A stretch of 64,000 bases of DNA, taken from G963663775 sp963664255. Lineage in GTDB: Bacteria > Bacillota > Clostridia > Oscillospirales > Butyricicoccaceae. The DNA is taken from positions 1,736,001-1,800,000 of the forward strand of contig OY760938.1 of the NCBI GenBank assembly GCA_963664255.1, given 5' to 3'. The notes beneath the pieces are model-generated. The model saw only the letters and a program-made list of their open reading frames with translations, was not told where the DNA came from and did no database searches. Positions 24,459-33,764 of the stretch are shown piece after piece (positions within the stretch are counted from its first letter, which is position 1; each line of letters opens with the position of its first letter). The position numbers and the translations under genes are program-made.

Positions 24459-25592
24459 TTATTGTGGGGTTGTGAGGTAGGCATCCAACACTCCGTTGGT
24501 TTCCGCGGTGTCAAAATAAATCGATTGCGTTCCATTCAGCACCATCGGCGCAACGGACGCACTGGTGAAAATCGGCACAAATTTTTCTGTTTCCCCACCC
24601 ACCTGTACGCCCAAAAGCGTTCGCAGGCTGTCGCCATTGGCAACGGTCTGGGTTTCCATGGGCAAATATATCTGTGCCGCCACTGGATACAGCAGGGAAA
24701 GATTCTGTCCGGAAATGCTCTGCCCGTTTTCTGCAAGCGGCTCTTCCAGATAGATTGAAATTTGAAGCTTTGGCGCAGCCGATTGCAATGCTTGCAGCTG
24801 CTGCAGTAGGGTCTGTGCGCGCGCGGTCAAATCGGCATTCGTGCCATACGCAATTCGCTGTACATTTCCCTCGGTCGGCCAGCCAAAGGATTTTAAAATC
24901 ACTTCATCAAAGCCCAGACTTTCGCATTCCTGTACGAGCTGTGTGATATATTGGAGCGACGCGTCACTCGCGGGGTCCATGCATCGCTTGGTGTTGTAAA
25001 TCCATGGATTATTGCTGGTGTTTTTGAGCAAAGCCGCGGTGTTTTGTCTTGGGTAAAGGTTATCCTCATATGCATAAAGCACGGCAGTCATATGCAAACC
25101 CGCTGCCTTTAAAATCTGCAGCCCGCTCAAAACGTCTGTTTTTGACGTGCTCATTACGGCTGTATTTTGCAGCTCTGCAATCCCTGATGGATACCACAAA
25201 TTCCCTTCTGCGTCCTTCAGCAGTACGGACGCGGCACGGATGCTTCCCTGCTCATAGAGTGCGATGACCTGCTGCAAATAGGTCGCATCCCCCAGTTTAT
25301 CCACTGGCAGCTCCAAGGTCTTGGTTGGCGCTGCTGCCGTCTGCTGCGGTGTGTTTTCTACGGGTGTGGGGTCGGTTTGTGTGGGTTCCTGCGCATCTGG
25401 CGCAGATACAGCCGAGGGTTCGGTTTGCTGCGGATGATTCTGTGTATACTCTTCCTTCCACTCTCGAAAAGCGTCTTGAAAAAAAAGAAGGAAAATGGCG
25501 CAGGCTGCAATAAACATACACAATGTGATAATCACGATGTTCTTCAATAATTTTTGATGCTGATTGTGCTGTCCGCGATACGGCTGATACAT
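24459..25592 (-). CDS. Membrane-anchored putative glycoside hydrolase (DUF4015-like)
   Basis: 377-aa protein with a short cytoplasmic N-terminus, one membrane anchor (IVIITLCMFIAACAIFLLFF, about residues 18-38), a low-complexity T/P/Q linker to about residue 90, and an extracellular C-terminal domain of the putative glycosyl hydrolase (DUF4015) type, with SVLLKDAEGNLWYPSG and LGFDEVILKSFGWP as TIM-barrel-like strands. Likely acts on cell-wall or extracellular glycans; the substrate is unknown. ATG 25,592 follows AAAGGGAG. Transcribed on its own between the rnf and spoIIG units. Confidence 0.7.
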   Translation of the reverse strand: MYQPYRGQHNQHQKLLKNIVIITLCMFIAACAIFLLFFQDAFREWKEEYTQNHPQQTEPSAVSAPDAQEPTQTDPTPVENTPQQTAAAPTKTLELPVDKLGDATYLQQVIALYEQGSIRAASVLLKDAEGNLWYPSGIAELQNTAVMSTSKTDVLSGLQILKAAGLHMTAVLYAYEDNLYPRQNTAALLKNTSNNPWIYNTKRCMDPASDASLQYITQLVQECESLGFDEVILKSFGWPTEGNVQRIAYGTNADLTARAQTLLQQLQALQSAAPKLQISIYLEEPLAENGQSISGQNLSLLYPVAAQIYLPMETQTVANGDSLRTLLGVQVGGETEKFVPIFTSASVAPMVLNGTQSIYFDTAETNGVLDAYLTTPQ

Positions 25593-25636
25593 TGGAATTT
25601 CAACTCCCTTTTCTTTCTTTTTCGCCAAGAAATCAG

Positions 25637-25665
25637 CGCGGGGGACCATGAAACCCCATCCCCCG
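25637..25665 (-). terminator. Terminator of the rnf operon
   Basis: Minus strand GCGCGGGGGA / TCCCCCGCGC stem with a 13-nt loop, followed by TGATTTC; a weak T-tract. Confidence 0.6.
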
Positions 25666-25711
25666 CGCCGTCCTTATTGCTATACTGCCCCATCGGCATC
25701 GTTTGTAAACG

Positions 25712-26599
25712 TTATGCCTTTGGTGCTTCTTCCGCCTTCTGTGCTGCGGCTTCCTTTGCCTTTGCAGCCTTTGCAGCCTGCATTTCCTTGAACTTTGCCT
25801 TTTCCTCTTCGGTCGGGATTGGTTCAATGGTGTTGCGTGGGCAAACCTTTGCGCACATCTTGCAGTTTTTGCACTTGGTGTAATCAATCACTGCAATGCC
25901 GTCAATCACATGGATTGCATCAAACGGACAGGTTTTTTCGCACAAACCGCAGCCGATACAGCCAACGGTGCAAACCTTCATTACTTCCGGACCCTTTGCC
26001 TTGGAAGAGCAGTTGACGTGTGTTTTGCACTTATCCGGCACAATATCAATGATGTGCTGCGGGCAAGCTGACACACACTTCTTACAAGCGGTGCACTTTT
26101 CGCTGTCCACCTTTGCAACGCCATCAATGACATGAATTGCATCAAACGGACACGCATTTTCGCAAGTGCCGAGACCAACGCAAGCGAAGGAACACGCCTT
26201 GGGACCGCCTGCAACACGCAATGCTGCCGCACAATCCTGCAAACCTTCGTACTTTGCTTTGTCTGCTGCATTCAGACCGCCGTTACAGTGCACGTGTGCC
26301 ACCATTTTGTCACCGTTGTCTGCTTCAACGCCCATGATTTCCGCAACCTTTGCCGCGGTAGATGCGCCACCTACGGGACATCCGTTGACAGGAGCCTTGC
26401 CCTCTACGATGGCAGACGCCAGACCGCCGCAGCCCGGAAAGCCGCAGCCGCCGCAGTTTGCACCCGGCAACGCGTCCTGAATCAGGGGCAGACGCTCGTC
26501 CACTTCAACCTTAAAGATTTTGGAGGCGAAACCAAGAATCGCACCAAACAGCACGCCCATGATACCGAGCACCAATACCGCATATAATATGGTCATCAT
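25712..26599 (-). CDS. rnfB: Rnf complex subunit RnfB (iron-sulfur)
   Basis: Electron-transfer subunit of the Na+/H+-pumping ferredoxin:NAD+ oxidoreductase. One N-terminal membrane helix (residues 3-25), then the Fe-S motif GANCGGCGFPGCGGLASAI ending NGCPVGG, and two pairs of ferredoxin-type clusters (CVGLGTCENACPFDAI, CTACKKCVSACP, CIGCGLCEKTCPFDAI, CKNCKMCAKVCP). The alanine/lysine-rich tail is usual for clostridial RnfB. 295 aa. Last gene of rnfCDGEAB; starts 18 bp after rnfA. Confidence 0.95.
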   Translation of the reverse strand: MMTILYAVLVLGIMGVLFGAILGFASKIFKVEVDERLPLIQDALPGANCGGCGFPGCGGLASAIVEGKAPVNGCPVGGASTAAKVAEIMGVEADNGDKMVAHVHCNGGLNAADKAKYEGLQDCAAALRVAGGPKACSFACVGLGTCENACPFDAIHVIDGVAKVDSEKCTACKKCVSACPQHIIDIVPDKCKTHVNCSSKAKGPEVMKVCTVGCIGCGLCEKTCPFDAIHVIDGIAVIDYTKCKNCKMCAKVCPRNTIEPIPTEEEKAKFKEMQAAKAAKAKEAAAQKAEEAPKA

Positions 26600-26617
26600 T
26601 TTGTTTCTTTCCCTCCC

Positions 26618-27202
26618 TTACCAAATCTTCAAGCCACTGAAACCGCAGAATGCCAACGCCAGAAGCGATGCGGAAATCAGAGCAAGTGGGAATCCTTCAA
26701 AGCACTTTGGGCACTTCGCCGTCACATCCAAACGTTCACGGATGGATGCAAACAGACAAATTGCCAGTGTGAAACCGATACCGCCAGTTACACCGTACAC
26801 CAAGGATTCAATAAAGCTATAACCATTCTGGATGTTCTGCAATGCAACACCCAAAACCGCACAGTTTGTTGTAATCAGCGGCAGGAAGATGCCGAGTGCC
26901 TGATACAAAGACGGCATCGACTTCATCATGAACATTTCAATAAACTGCACAAGGGTTGCGATAATCAAGATGAATGCGCCTGTCTGCATGAAGCTCAAGC
27001 CAAGCGGCACCAATACAAACGTATTGACCAGCCAGGTTGCAATAGAAGCCAGACCCATAACGAAGATAACCGCCATGCCCATGCCTGCTGCGGTATCTAC
27101 CTTTTTGGAAACGCCCATGAACGGACAAATTCCAAGGAACTGCGACAAAATAAAGTTATTTGTCAAAATCGCAGCAAGTGCGATGGAAAGTATTTCTGTC
27201 AT
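26618..27202 (-). CDS. rnfA: Rnf complex subunit RnfA
   Basis: Integral membrane subunit, 194 aa with six hydrophobic helices. The family signature NNFILSQFLGICPFMGVSKK with its conserved cysteine and TTNCAVLGVALQN with the second cysteine are present; RnfA and RnfE together coordinate an intramembrane iron-sulfur centre. GGGAGACTAACCG precedes the ATG, three bases after rnfE. Confidence 0.96.
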   Translation of the reverse strand: MTEILSIALAAILTNNFILSQFLGICPFMGVSKKVDTAAGMGMAVIFVMGLASIATWLVNTFVLVPLGLSFMQTGAFILIIATLVQFIEMFMMKSMPSLYQALGIFLPLITTNCAVLGVALQNIQNGYSFIESLVYGVTGGIGFTLAICLFASIRERLDVTAKCPKCFEGFPLALISASLLALAFCGFSGLKIW

Positions 27203-27205
27203 CGG

Positions 27206-27820
27206 TTAGTCTCCCTTCTTCAGCAGCTTCTGCATCGCTGCAATGATAAAGCCGAGGGTCAAGAAGCCACCTGCCGGCAGAATGAATATGGTCATCGGCT
27301 GTGTAGACAGGAACGGCACCAGAATGCCGGTCTTGCTGATGATGCCAGCGCCAATCGTGCCTGCACCCAGCAATTCACGGATAACCGACATCAGAGCCAA
27401 TGCGAAGGTGAAGCCAAGGCCCATCGCCACGCCATCAATCGCGGAAGGCATGACCGTATTCTTCGATGCAAAGGATTCTGCACGTCCCAAAATGATGCAG
27501 TTTACAACAATCAGTGGGATAAACAAGCCCAAAGAAGCGTGCAAATCCGGCATAAATGCCGCCAACATCATGTCAACGATGGTTACAAAGCCCGCAATAA
27601 CGGTGATATATGCTGCAATACGCACCTGAGAAGGAATGAATTTACGCAGCAAGGAAATAACGATATTGGAGCATACTAAAACGGCGGTTGCAGACAAACC
27701 CATGCCGATACCGTTGACCAGAGAAGTGGTGGTTGCCAACGTCGGGCACATACCAATCAACTGCACCATAACCGGGTTTTCATAAATCAAACCGTTTTTA
27801 AACTGTTCGGAAATTTTCAT
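27206..27820 (-). CDS. rnfE: Rnf complex subunit RnfE
   Basis: Integral membrane subunit homologous to RnfA, 204 aa and six hydrophobic helices. It shows NPVMVQLIGMCPTLATTTSL and VNCIILGRAESFA, each with the conserved cysteine. Overlaps in organisation with rnfG (15 bp gap) and rnfA. Confidence 0.96.
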   Translation of the reverse strand: MKISEQFKNGLIYENPVMVQLIGMCPTLATTTSLVNGIGMGLSATAVLVCSNIVISLLRKFIPSQVRIAAYITVIAGFVTIVDMMLAAFMPDLHASLGLFIPLIVVNCIILGRAESFASKNTVMPSAIDGVAMGLGFTFALALMSVIRELLGAGTIGAGIISKTGILVPFLSTQPMTIFILPAGGFLTLGFIIAAMQKLLKKGD

Positions 27821-27835
27821 TTTTCTTTACCCCCT

Positions 27836-28396
27836 TTAAGACAGACTTGCGACATATTCGCAAGCAGCGTCTACGCCGTTGGTAACTGCTCGAGAGGTAA
27901 TTGTCGCACCGGTGATTGCTTCGATGCTGCCGCCATCCTTGGTCACTGCCAAGCTGCCGTCTGCCGGCGCACCCACATATTGACCTGCAAACGCTTCGTC
28001 CGATGCCTTTGCACCTAGACCAGGTGTTTCGGTCATAGACAGAATCTTGATGCCTGCCAGCGTGCCATCTGCATTGATGCCGACAATCATGTCAATCGGA
28101 CCGCCGAAGCCGCCGGGTGCTGCTTCCACGCAATAACCCTTGTCATCTGCCGCCTTGTAAACTGCTCGAACTACACCGTTCGGGTCATTTGCTTCAATTT
28201 CTTCAAATTCTCCGTCCGGAATCAATGCCTGCAATGCCGACTGCAGCGCCTTTTCATTGTTTTCTGCAATCAGCGGCGCAGTGATGCTGTTGGTTGCACC
28301 CAACAGCCCCGCTACAACACCGGTAATCACCAGCAGCACAGCTGCCAAGTGAGCGATGCCCGGTTCGCGCTTCTTTTCGGTTGTGTTTGCGCTCAT
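27836..28396 (-). CDS. rnfG: Rnf complex subunit RnfG (FMN-binding)
   Basis: Extracytoplasmic flavoprotein subunit, 186 aa: one N-terminal membrane anchor (AAVLLVITGVVAGLLGAT) and an FMN-binding domain ending in the flavinylation motif ITGATITS, whose last threonine carries covalent FMN in known Rnf complexes. The ATG lies one base after the rnfD stop, with AGGAGG inside rnfD. Confidence 0.95.
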   Translation of the reverse strand: MSANTTEKKREPGIAHLAAVLLVITGVVAGLLGATNSITAPLIAENNEKALQSALQALIPDGEFEEIEANDPNGVVRAVYKAADDKGYCVEAAPGGFGGPIDMIVGINADGTLAGIKILSMTETPGLGAKASDEAFAGQYVGAPADGSLAVTKDGGSIEAITGATITSRAVTNGVDAACEYVASLS

Positions 28397-28397
28397 A

Positions 28398-29426
28398 TCA
28401 CTTCGCCTCCTTTGCTGCTGCTGCCTTCAGTGCCTTTGCTTCTGCGCTGGTCGGATAACCGAACTTGCGCGGCTGTGCCTTCATATCAATCAGCCACACA
28501 GCGGAGTTCATGAGCAGAATGGAGTAGGAAACGCCTTCTGACATACCGCCGAAATAGCGAATGAATACGGTCAAAAGACCACAGCCAACACCAAAGATAA
28601 TCTGACCCTTTGGGGTAACAGGGCTGGTTGCATAGTCGGTTGCCATGAAGATAGCACCCAGCATCACGCCGCCAGACAACAGCTGCGCCAGCATCCATTC
28701 CAGACGCGGCACATCGCCCATGGGGAACAGGAAGGTCAGCACGGCAACGGTCAGCAGGTATGCGCCTGGAATGTTGATGGTGATGACCTTGCGATACAGT
28801 AAGTACGCACCGCCAACCAGCAGTGCCAGCTCGGAAACTTCACCGATAACGCCGCCGGTTTGTCCGAGCAGCATATCCAGCAGTGTGGTGCCTTCTGGCA
28901 GGATGCCATTCTTCAAAGACGCAAGCGGGGTTGCACCGGAAATCGCATCGGTGTTCACTGTGCCGAACAACGGCATTTTAGAGCCTGGCTGTGCCCATGT
29001 GGTCATCAGTCCCGGCCAAGATGCCATCAAGAACGCACGTCCTGCCAGTGCAGGGTTCATGAAATTCTTGCCCAGACCGCCGAACAGCATCTTTGTGATG
29101 ATAATCGCAAAGAAAGAACCCAGCACTGCCATCCACAGCGGGGAAGACGGCGGAATGTTATATACCAGCAAAATACCGGTAACCACTGCGGACATATCGC
29201 CAATGGTTGCCTTCTGGTGCATTGCCTTATTGTAGGCATATTCAAACAAAACGCAGGAAATCACGCCGACCAAGGTCAGCACAAGGCTGCGCATACCAAA
29301 TGTGAAAATCGCAACCGCAAGTGCCGGAATCAGAGCGATTACGACATCCAGCATAATGCTTCTAGTGTCCTCATCGCTTTTGATATGCGGCGATGATGTG
29401 ACAACTACTTTACTTAAATCGTACAT
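28398..29426 (-). CDS. rnfD: Rnf complex subunit RnfD
   Basis: Membrane subunit with covalent FMN, 342 aa, about ten hydrophobic segments. The flavinylation motif is ISGATPLASL (around residue 165). SPHIKSDEDTRSIM at the N-terminus and GVGCGLLTVFIRYFGGMSEG near the C-terminus are typical. Between rnfC (15 bp gap) and rnfG. Confidence 0.95.
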   Translation of the reverse strand: MYDLSKVVVTSSPHIKSDEDTRSIMLDVVIALIPALAVAIFTFGMRSLVLTLVGVISCVLFEYAYNKAMHQKATIGDMSAVVTGILLVYNIPPSSPLWMAVLGSFFAIIITKMLFGGLGKNFMNPALAGRAFLMASWPGLMTTWAQPGSKMPLFGTVNTDAISGATPLASLKNGILPEGTTLLDMLLGQTGGVIGEVSELALLVGGAYLLYRKVITINIPGAYLLTVAVLTFLFPMGDVPRLEWMLAQLLSGGVMLGAIFMATDYATSPVTPKGQIIFGVGCGLLTVFIRYFGGMSEGVSYSILLMNSAVWLIDMKAQPRKFGYPTSAEAKALKAAAAKEAK

Positions 29427-29441
29427 CGAATCATTTCCCCC

Positions 29442-30782
29442 TTACTTCTTCGCCTGTGCAGCGCGGCGCGCTTCCATAATCTTCGCCTTGGACAGACGGA
29501 ACTGCTGCACCAGCGGAATGCGTGCAGGGCACTCGAAGGAGCAGCAACCGCATTCGATGCAGTCGAGCATACCGACCTTCACCGCTTCATCCAAATCGCC
29601 AGCCTTGCCATACACATTCATGTAAATCGGGAGCAAATGCATCGGACAGACACCAATACACTTGCCGCAGCGGATACATTCCGGCTCCTCCACACGCTTG
29701 TCCTCTTCTCCGCAGAAAGACAGGAACGCATTGCTGCCCTTCATCACAGGAGGCTCTAAGGAGAACTGCGCCACACCCATCATCGGGCCGCCTGCGAGCA
29801 GCTTGTTGGGGGGCTCTTTATAGCCGCCGCATGCATCAATCAGCTTGACCATCGGCGTACCGATTCTTGCTTCCAAGTTCTTCGGATTCACCACTGCAGA
29901 GCCTGAAACGGTTACGATGCGGCGAATAACCGGCATACCGGTTGCAAAACGGCGATATACAGCGCCTGCGGTGTCAGTATTGAATACCGCGCAGCCAGCG
30001 TCTGCCGGCAGCTTGCCGCTGGGCACTTCTCTGCCCGTGACAGCGTTGATGAGCTGCTTTTCCGCCCCCTGCGGATAGCGGCACTTGAGTGGGCAAAGCT
30101 TGAGAACGGGGTCACCCGCGATGAGCTTCTCAATGCCCGGGAAGGTATCGCTCTTGTTTTCTTCGATGCCAATCAGCGCCTGCTTCACCCCCAGAATCTT
30201 GACCAGAAGACGCATACCCTCGATGATTTCCTCCGGACGCTCCAGCATCAAACGATGGTCACTGGTGATGAACGGTTCGCATTCTGCGCCATTCATAATG
30301 ATGGTGTCGACCTTGCCGATACCGGACTGAATCTTGATGTGGGTTGGGAAGGTTGCACCACCATGCCCCACAATGCCGCCGGTGCGGATGTGCTCGATGC
30401 GTTCTTCGGTGCTCATTGCCTCGAAGTCATACGGATGCACAGATTCGTGCAGGCGGTCTTCCTTGTCATTTTCGATGACGATGGACATCACCTTGGAACC
30501 GTTCTGATGCAGACGCGGTTCAACAGCAATGACCTTGCCTGAAACAGAAGCATGCACAGGTGCAGACATTGGTACAGTTGCCTCGGCAACCATCTGCCCC
30601 ATGTCCACAATGTCTCCCACCTTGACAATAGGAGTTGCGGGCGCGCCGATATGCATGGATACCGGCAGAATCACCAGGTCGGGTGCCGGCATCATTTCGA
30701 TCGGCTTGGTGTTGGTTGCGGCCTTAAATCCAGGATCTGCATGTGTGCCCGGATGAATACCGCCACGGAACGTGTACGCCAT
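29442..30782 (-). CDS. rnfC: Rnf complex subunit RnfC (NADH/ferredoxin side)
   Basis: Peripheral subunit of the Rnf complex, 446 aa. NADH/FMN-binding signature GIVGHGGATFPTHIK and GAECEPFITSDHRLM, then a SLBB-like region, then two 4Fe-4S motifs (CIRCGKCIGVCPMHLLP and CIECGCCSFECPARIPL). First gene of rnfCDGEAB, which couples reduced ferredoxin oxidation by NAD+ to an ion gradient and so supports anaerobic energy metabolism. GAGAGGTGAATC precedes the ATG. Confidence 0.96.
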   Translation of the reverse strand: MAYTFRGGIHPGTHADPGFKAATNTKPIEMMPAPDLVILPVSMHIGAPATPIVKVGDIVDMGQMVAEATVPMSAPVHASVSGKVIAVEPRLHQNGSKVMSIVIENDKEDRLHESVHPYDFEAMSTEERIEHIRTGGIVGHGGATFPTHIKIQSGIGKVDTIIMNGAECEPFITSDHRLMLERPEEIIEGMRLLVKILGVKQALIGIEENKSDTFPGIEKLIAGDPVLKLCPLKCRYPQGAEKQLINAVTGREVPSGKLPADAGCAVFNTDTAGAVYRRFATGMPVIRRIVTVSGSAVVNPKNLEARIGTPMVKLIDACGGYKEPPNKLLAGGPMMGVAQFSLEPPVMKGSNAFLSFCGEEDKRVEEPECIRCGKCIGVCPMHLLPIYMNVYGKAGDLDEAVKVGMLDCIECGCCSFECPARIPLVQQFRLSKAKIMEARRAAQAKK

Positions 30783-30924
30783 TTACAGATTCACCTCTCA
30801 TTTATTTTTTGTCACATAAATAAGCCACGCACCTAAATCCTCTTGCATACAAAGTCGGTGCCCGGCTTATTTCGTCTGATTTGGTCCCCCTGCCGAAGCA
30901 GGGCTTGTAACGCAAATTGCTACA
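30783..30924 (-). promoter_or_regulatory. Structured 5' leader of the rnf operon
   Basis: About 140 nt between promoter and rnfC contain a CCCTGC-TTCG-GCAGGG hairpin and a longer arm in which AATAAGCC..GCACC pairs with GGTGC..GGCTTATT. No T-run follows. It does not match a riboswitch class I can name. Confidence 0.45.
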
Positions 30925-30930
30925 AATAAG

Positions 30931-30959
30931 ATTATAATAAAACTATTCCAAAATAACAA
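30931..30959 (-). promoter_or_regulatory. Promoter of rnfCDGEAB
   Basis: Minus strand TTGTTA, 17-bp spacer, TATAAT. Confidence 0.8.
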
Positions 30960-31046
30960 CACTTTTTGTGCAAAAAAATATCAAAACACAAAACTTTTTT
31001 CGTTTTGTTCGGTGAAACCCACAAAAAACACCTCGTTTTCCTATCT

Positions 31047-32129
31047 TTACAGCACAGAAAACTCCATTTCCAGCATATCTATGCCGGTATCAATGCGCAG
31101 AGAAGGCTGGCGCAGCAGATGCAGCGCCTCCAAATCATCCGGAATGCTCAGCACCACCCGTGTTCCAGCAGGCTCATTCTGGTAGGAAAGCAGGATGCCG
31201 CTGTGCAGCCCTGCGATGTGCTCGGCAAGCGGAAGCCCCAGCCCTTTCATCTGCTGCCCATATCCTATGGCTTCGCCAACAGTTCCCTCTTGCAGTGCTC
31301 TCCAGCCACTGCACATTTCTTCCATGCGCTCCGCCGTCATGCCACTGCCATCATCTGCAATGCCAAAATTAACGCGTCTGCCCGTGTGCCACAACGAAAA
31401 CAGAACTTTGCGCTCGGCGGTCAAAATCGCATTGGTCAGCAAGTTGCAAACCGCCTGCTGCATGAGTGCTTCATCAAACACCACAAGGCAATGCTCGGGT
31501 GCGCGCAATTCCACCTGCACCCGTCCTTTGGGTAATTTTTCGATGATTGCACGGCAAAATGCCGCCGCATCGTGCATTTGCAAATGCAGTTCATATTCAG
31601 ACTGCATTTCTCGCAAAAGCGCGGCGTGCCGCTGTGCGCGTAAAATGCGCAGGCTGTTTTTATGAATCTTAGCTTTGATTTCGGCTTGCTGCTCTGGCTT
31701 TCCGGCTTCTAATTGCGCGGTCAATGCCAGCAGCGTTGCAATATAATTGTTGGTTTGATGCGTTGCAAATTGCGAAATCACTTCCAGATTCAATTCTTCC
31801 CTCTTGGGTATCAAACGCATCAGCAAGCTTTGGTGCACCGTCTGCACCTCTATCCCATATCCAATGCCATCGATTGTTTCCCGCAGATGTGCACTTTGGT
31901 TTTCCTGTAAACACAGTTCCAAGGCTTCACAGGTGTATCCAGACAAAATTTCTCGTATGGGCTGCAAAACGTCTGCCCGCAAAATCCTTTTTGCGCCCTC
32001 AGTCAGACTGCTGATGCGTAAATCTGCCGAAAGCTGCACAAATGCCTGATTTTCTACCGCCAGCATCGCCATCATTTGCCGCTGCAATGCCTCATCCTGC
32101 CATATACTATTCAAAAACTGGCTATTCAA
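31047..32129 (-). CDS. Sensor histidine kinase-like ATPase
   Basis: About 360 aa, no membrane segment. The C-terminal third is a HATPase domain: N-box CNLLTNAILTAERK, G1 ADDGSGMTAERM, G2 QMKGLGLPLAEHIAGLHSG. A helical stretch before it contains ISQFATHQTNNYIATLLAL, where H could be the phosphorylated residue. The N-terminal part is unassigned, possibly PAS-like. No response regulator is adjacent, so it may be an orphan kinase, as those feeding sporulation often are (inference). Start codon is uncertain: TTG 32,129 has AGGGAGAAG upstream, TTG 32,153 is the alternative; no ATG fits. Confidence 0.75.
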   Translation of the reverse strand: MNSQFLNSIWQDEALQRQMMAMLAVENQAFVQLSADLRISSLTEGAKRILRADVLQPIREILSGYTCEALELCLQENQSAHLRETIDGIGYGIEVQTVHQSLLMRLIPKREELNLEVISQFATHQTNNYIATLLALTAQLEAGKPEQQAEIKAKIHKNSLRILRAQRHAALLREMQSEYELHLQMHDAAAFCRAIIEKLPKGRVQVELRAPEHCLVVFDEALMQQAVCNLLTNAILTAERKVLFSLWHTGRRVNFGIADDGSGMTAERMEEMCSGWRALQEGTVGEAIGYGQQMKGLGLPLAEHIAGLHSGILLSYQNEPAGTRVVLSIPDDLEALHLLRQPSLRIDTGIDMLEMEFSVL

Positions 32130-32464
32130 TTTGAATCTTCTCCCTGCAAACAACCCGAGCTTTTTCCCTCACTATATCGGCTCTCTCTAATTGTTCCATA
32201 CGGCAACCAAAACATATTGCCGCTGTTCTTATCTACTTTATGCAAATTGCACCTTACTTTTCATGAAAAATCCTTCCAATTTCATTTCTTACATCCGTGT
32301 AAAAAAAGATTTTGCCCCTCCTTATTGGCTTATCTTGCATTTTGGTATCCTAATTCAGTATTATAGCACCCTAACGTGCCCAACAGCAAGGTTATATAAA
32401 ACTTTCCTACATGAATTCGCTAAAAAAAATATTGCTTTCTGATATTTTTTTAACAGGTTTACAC

Positions 32465-32494
32465 TTGCGAAAATCAGACAAAATAGTGTATAAT
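32465..32494 (+). promoter_or_regulatory. Promoter of gap
   Basis: TTGCGA, 18-bp spacer, TATAAT. The rest of the 410-bp gap 32,130-32,539 holds A+T-rich sequence in which I see no gene or clear structure. Confidence 0.7.
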
Positions 32495-32539
32495 ACTTTT
32501 AACCAATTTATTATGGATATAACTTAGGAGGATTTACGC

Positions 32540-33550
32540 ATGGGTATTAAAGTAGGCATCAATGGTTTCGGTCGTATCGGTCGTCTGGTGTTCCGCGCAG
32601 GATTGAGCAATCCTGACATTGAGTTCGTTGGCATCAACGACCCTTTCATGTCTCCTGACTACATGGCATATATGCTTCGTTATGACACGATGCACGGCCA
32701 GTACAAGGGTACTATTGAGTACACAGACAGCTCCATTATCGTTGACGGCAGAGAAGTAAAGTTCTTTGACAAGATGAATCCGGAAGAAATTCCGTGGGGA
32801 GAAGTTGGCGCAGATTATGTTGTTGAGTCTACCGGCGTGTTCACCACAACCGATAAGGCTTCTGCACACATCAAGGCTGGCGCAAAGAAGGTTGTCATCT
32901 CTGCTCCTTCCGCTGACGCACCGATGTTCGTTATGGGCGTAAACCAGGACGTTTACACCAAGGACATGACCGTGGTTTCCAACGCTTCCTGCACCACAAA
33001 CTGCTTGGCACCGATTGCAAAGGTTCTGAACGATAACTTCGGCATCACCGATGGCTTGATGACCACCGTTCACTCCACCACTGCAACCCAGAAGACCGTT
33101 GACGGCCCTTCCAAGAAGGACTGGCGCGGTGGACGTGCAGCTTCCGGCAACATCATCCCTTCCTCTACTGGCGCTGCAAAGGCTGTTGGCAAGGTAATTC
33201 CGGAACTCAACGGCAAGCTGACCGGTATGTCCATGCGTGTTCCGACTTTGGATGTTTCTGTTGTTGACTTGACTGTCAATCTGGCAAAGCCGGCAAAGTA
33301 TGACGAAATCTGTGCTGCAATGAAGAAGGCTGCTGACGGCGAGCTGAAGGGCATTTTGGGCTATACCAATGAAGAAGTTGTTTCTTCTGACTTCCTCGGC
33401 GACGCTCGTACCTCCATCTTCGACGAGAAGGCAGGCATCGCACTGACCGATACTTTCGTTAAGGTCGTTTCTTGGTATGACAACGAATGGGGCTATTCCA
33501 ACAAGGTTCTGATGCTGATTCAGCATATGTCCTCTGTTGACAACGCTTAA
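32540..33550 (+). CDS. gap: Glyceraldehyde-3-phosphate dehydrogenase
   Basis: Glycolytic NAD-dependent GAPDH, 336 aa. Rossmann start KVGINGFGRIGRLVFRA and the catalytic cysteine in SNASCTTNCLAPIAK are present, as is the C-terminal SWYDNEWGYSNKVL. ATG follows TAGGAGGATTTACGC. The last 22 codons and stop lie in an 83-bp repeat that recurs at 53,102: the gene is the target of a mobile island and its present 3' end was supplied by the island. The protein is unchanged, because the only mismatch (T/C at 33,496) is a silent tyrosine codon difference. Confidence 0.97.
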   Translation: MGIKVGINGFGRIGRLVFRAGLSNPDIEFVGINDPFMSPDYMAYMLRYDTMHGQYKGTIEYTDSSIIVDGREVKFFDKMNPEEIPWGEVGADYVVESTGVFTTTDKASAHIKAGAKKVVISAPSADAPMFVMGVNQDVYTKDMTVVSNASCTTNCLAPIAKVLNDNFGITDGLMTTVHSTTATQKTVDGPSKKDWRGGRAASGNIIPSSTGAAKAVGKVIPELNGKLTGMSMRVPTLDVSVVDLTVNLAKPAKYDEICAAMKKAADGELKGILGYTNEEVVSSDFLGDARTSIFDEKAGIALTDTFVKVVSWYDNEWGYSNKVLMLIQHMSSVDNA

Positions 33551-33564
33551 TTTGTTTGAAACAA
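33482..33564 (+). repeat. Left attachment repeat (attL) of the gap island
   Basis: 83 bp identical to 53,102-53,184 except one base. Covers the 3' end of gap (69 bp) plus 14 bp beyond the stop codon. Next to the integrase gene. Confidence 0.92.
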
Positions 33565-33714
33565 AAAGACTTCGCAATTTTTGTTTCTTCTAAACGCTTC
33601 AAGTGTTTTAACTAAATAAGTTCTATTGTGATAACCCTTGAATAGGTGTGATACCCTCAAAGTATCATGAGATTCTGCAAAGAATCCCCTAAGTGTTATC
33701 ATAACATGAACTTT

Positions 33715-33764
33715 AAGCACCTCTTATCAGAGTATTTTCTACTTTTGATAGGAGGTGCTTTTTT
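33715..33764 (+). terminator. Terminator hairpin overlapping the integrase ribosome site
   Basis: AAGCACCTC..TATCA (33,715-) pairs with TGATA..GAGGTGCTT (to 33,760), followed by six T and then the integrase ATG. It can terminate transcription coming from gap, and in read-through RNA it hides the GGAGGT ribosome site of the integrase. Confidence 0.8.
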
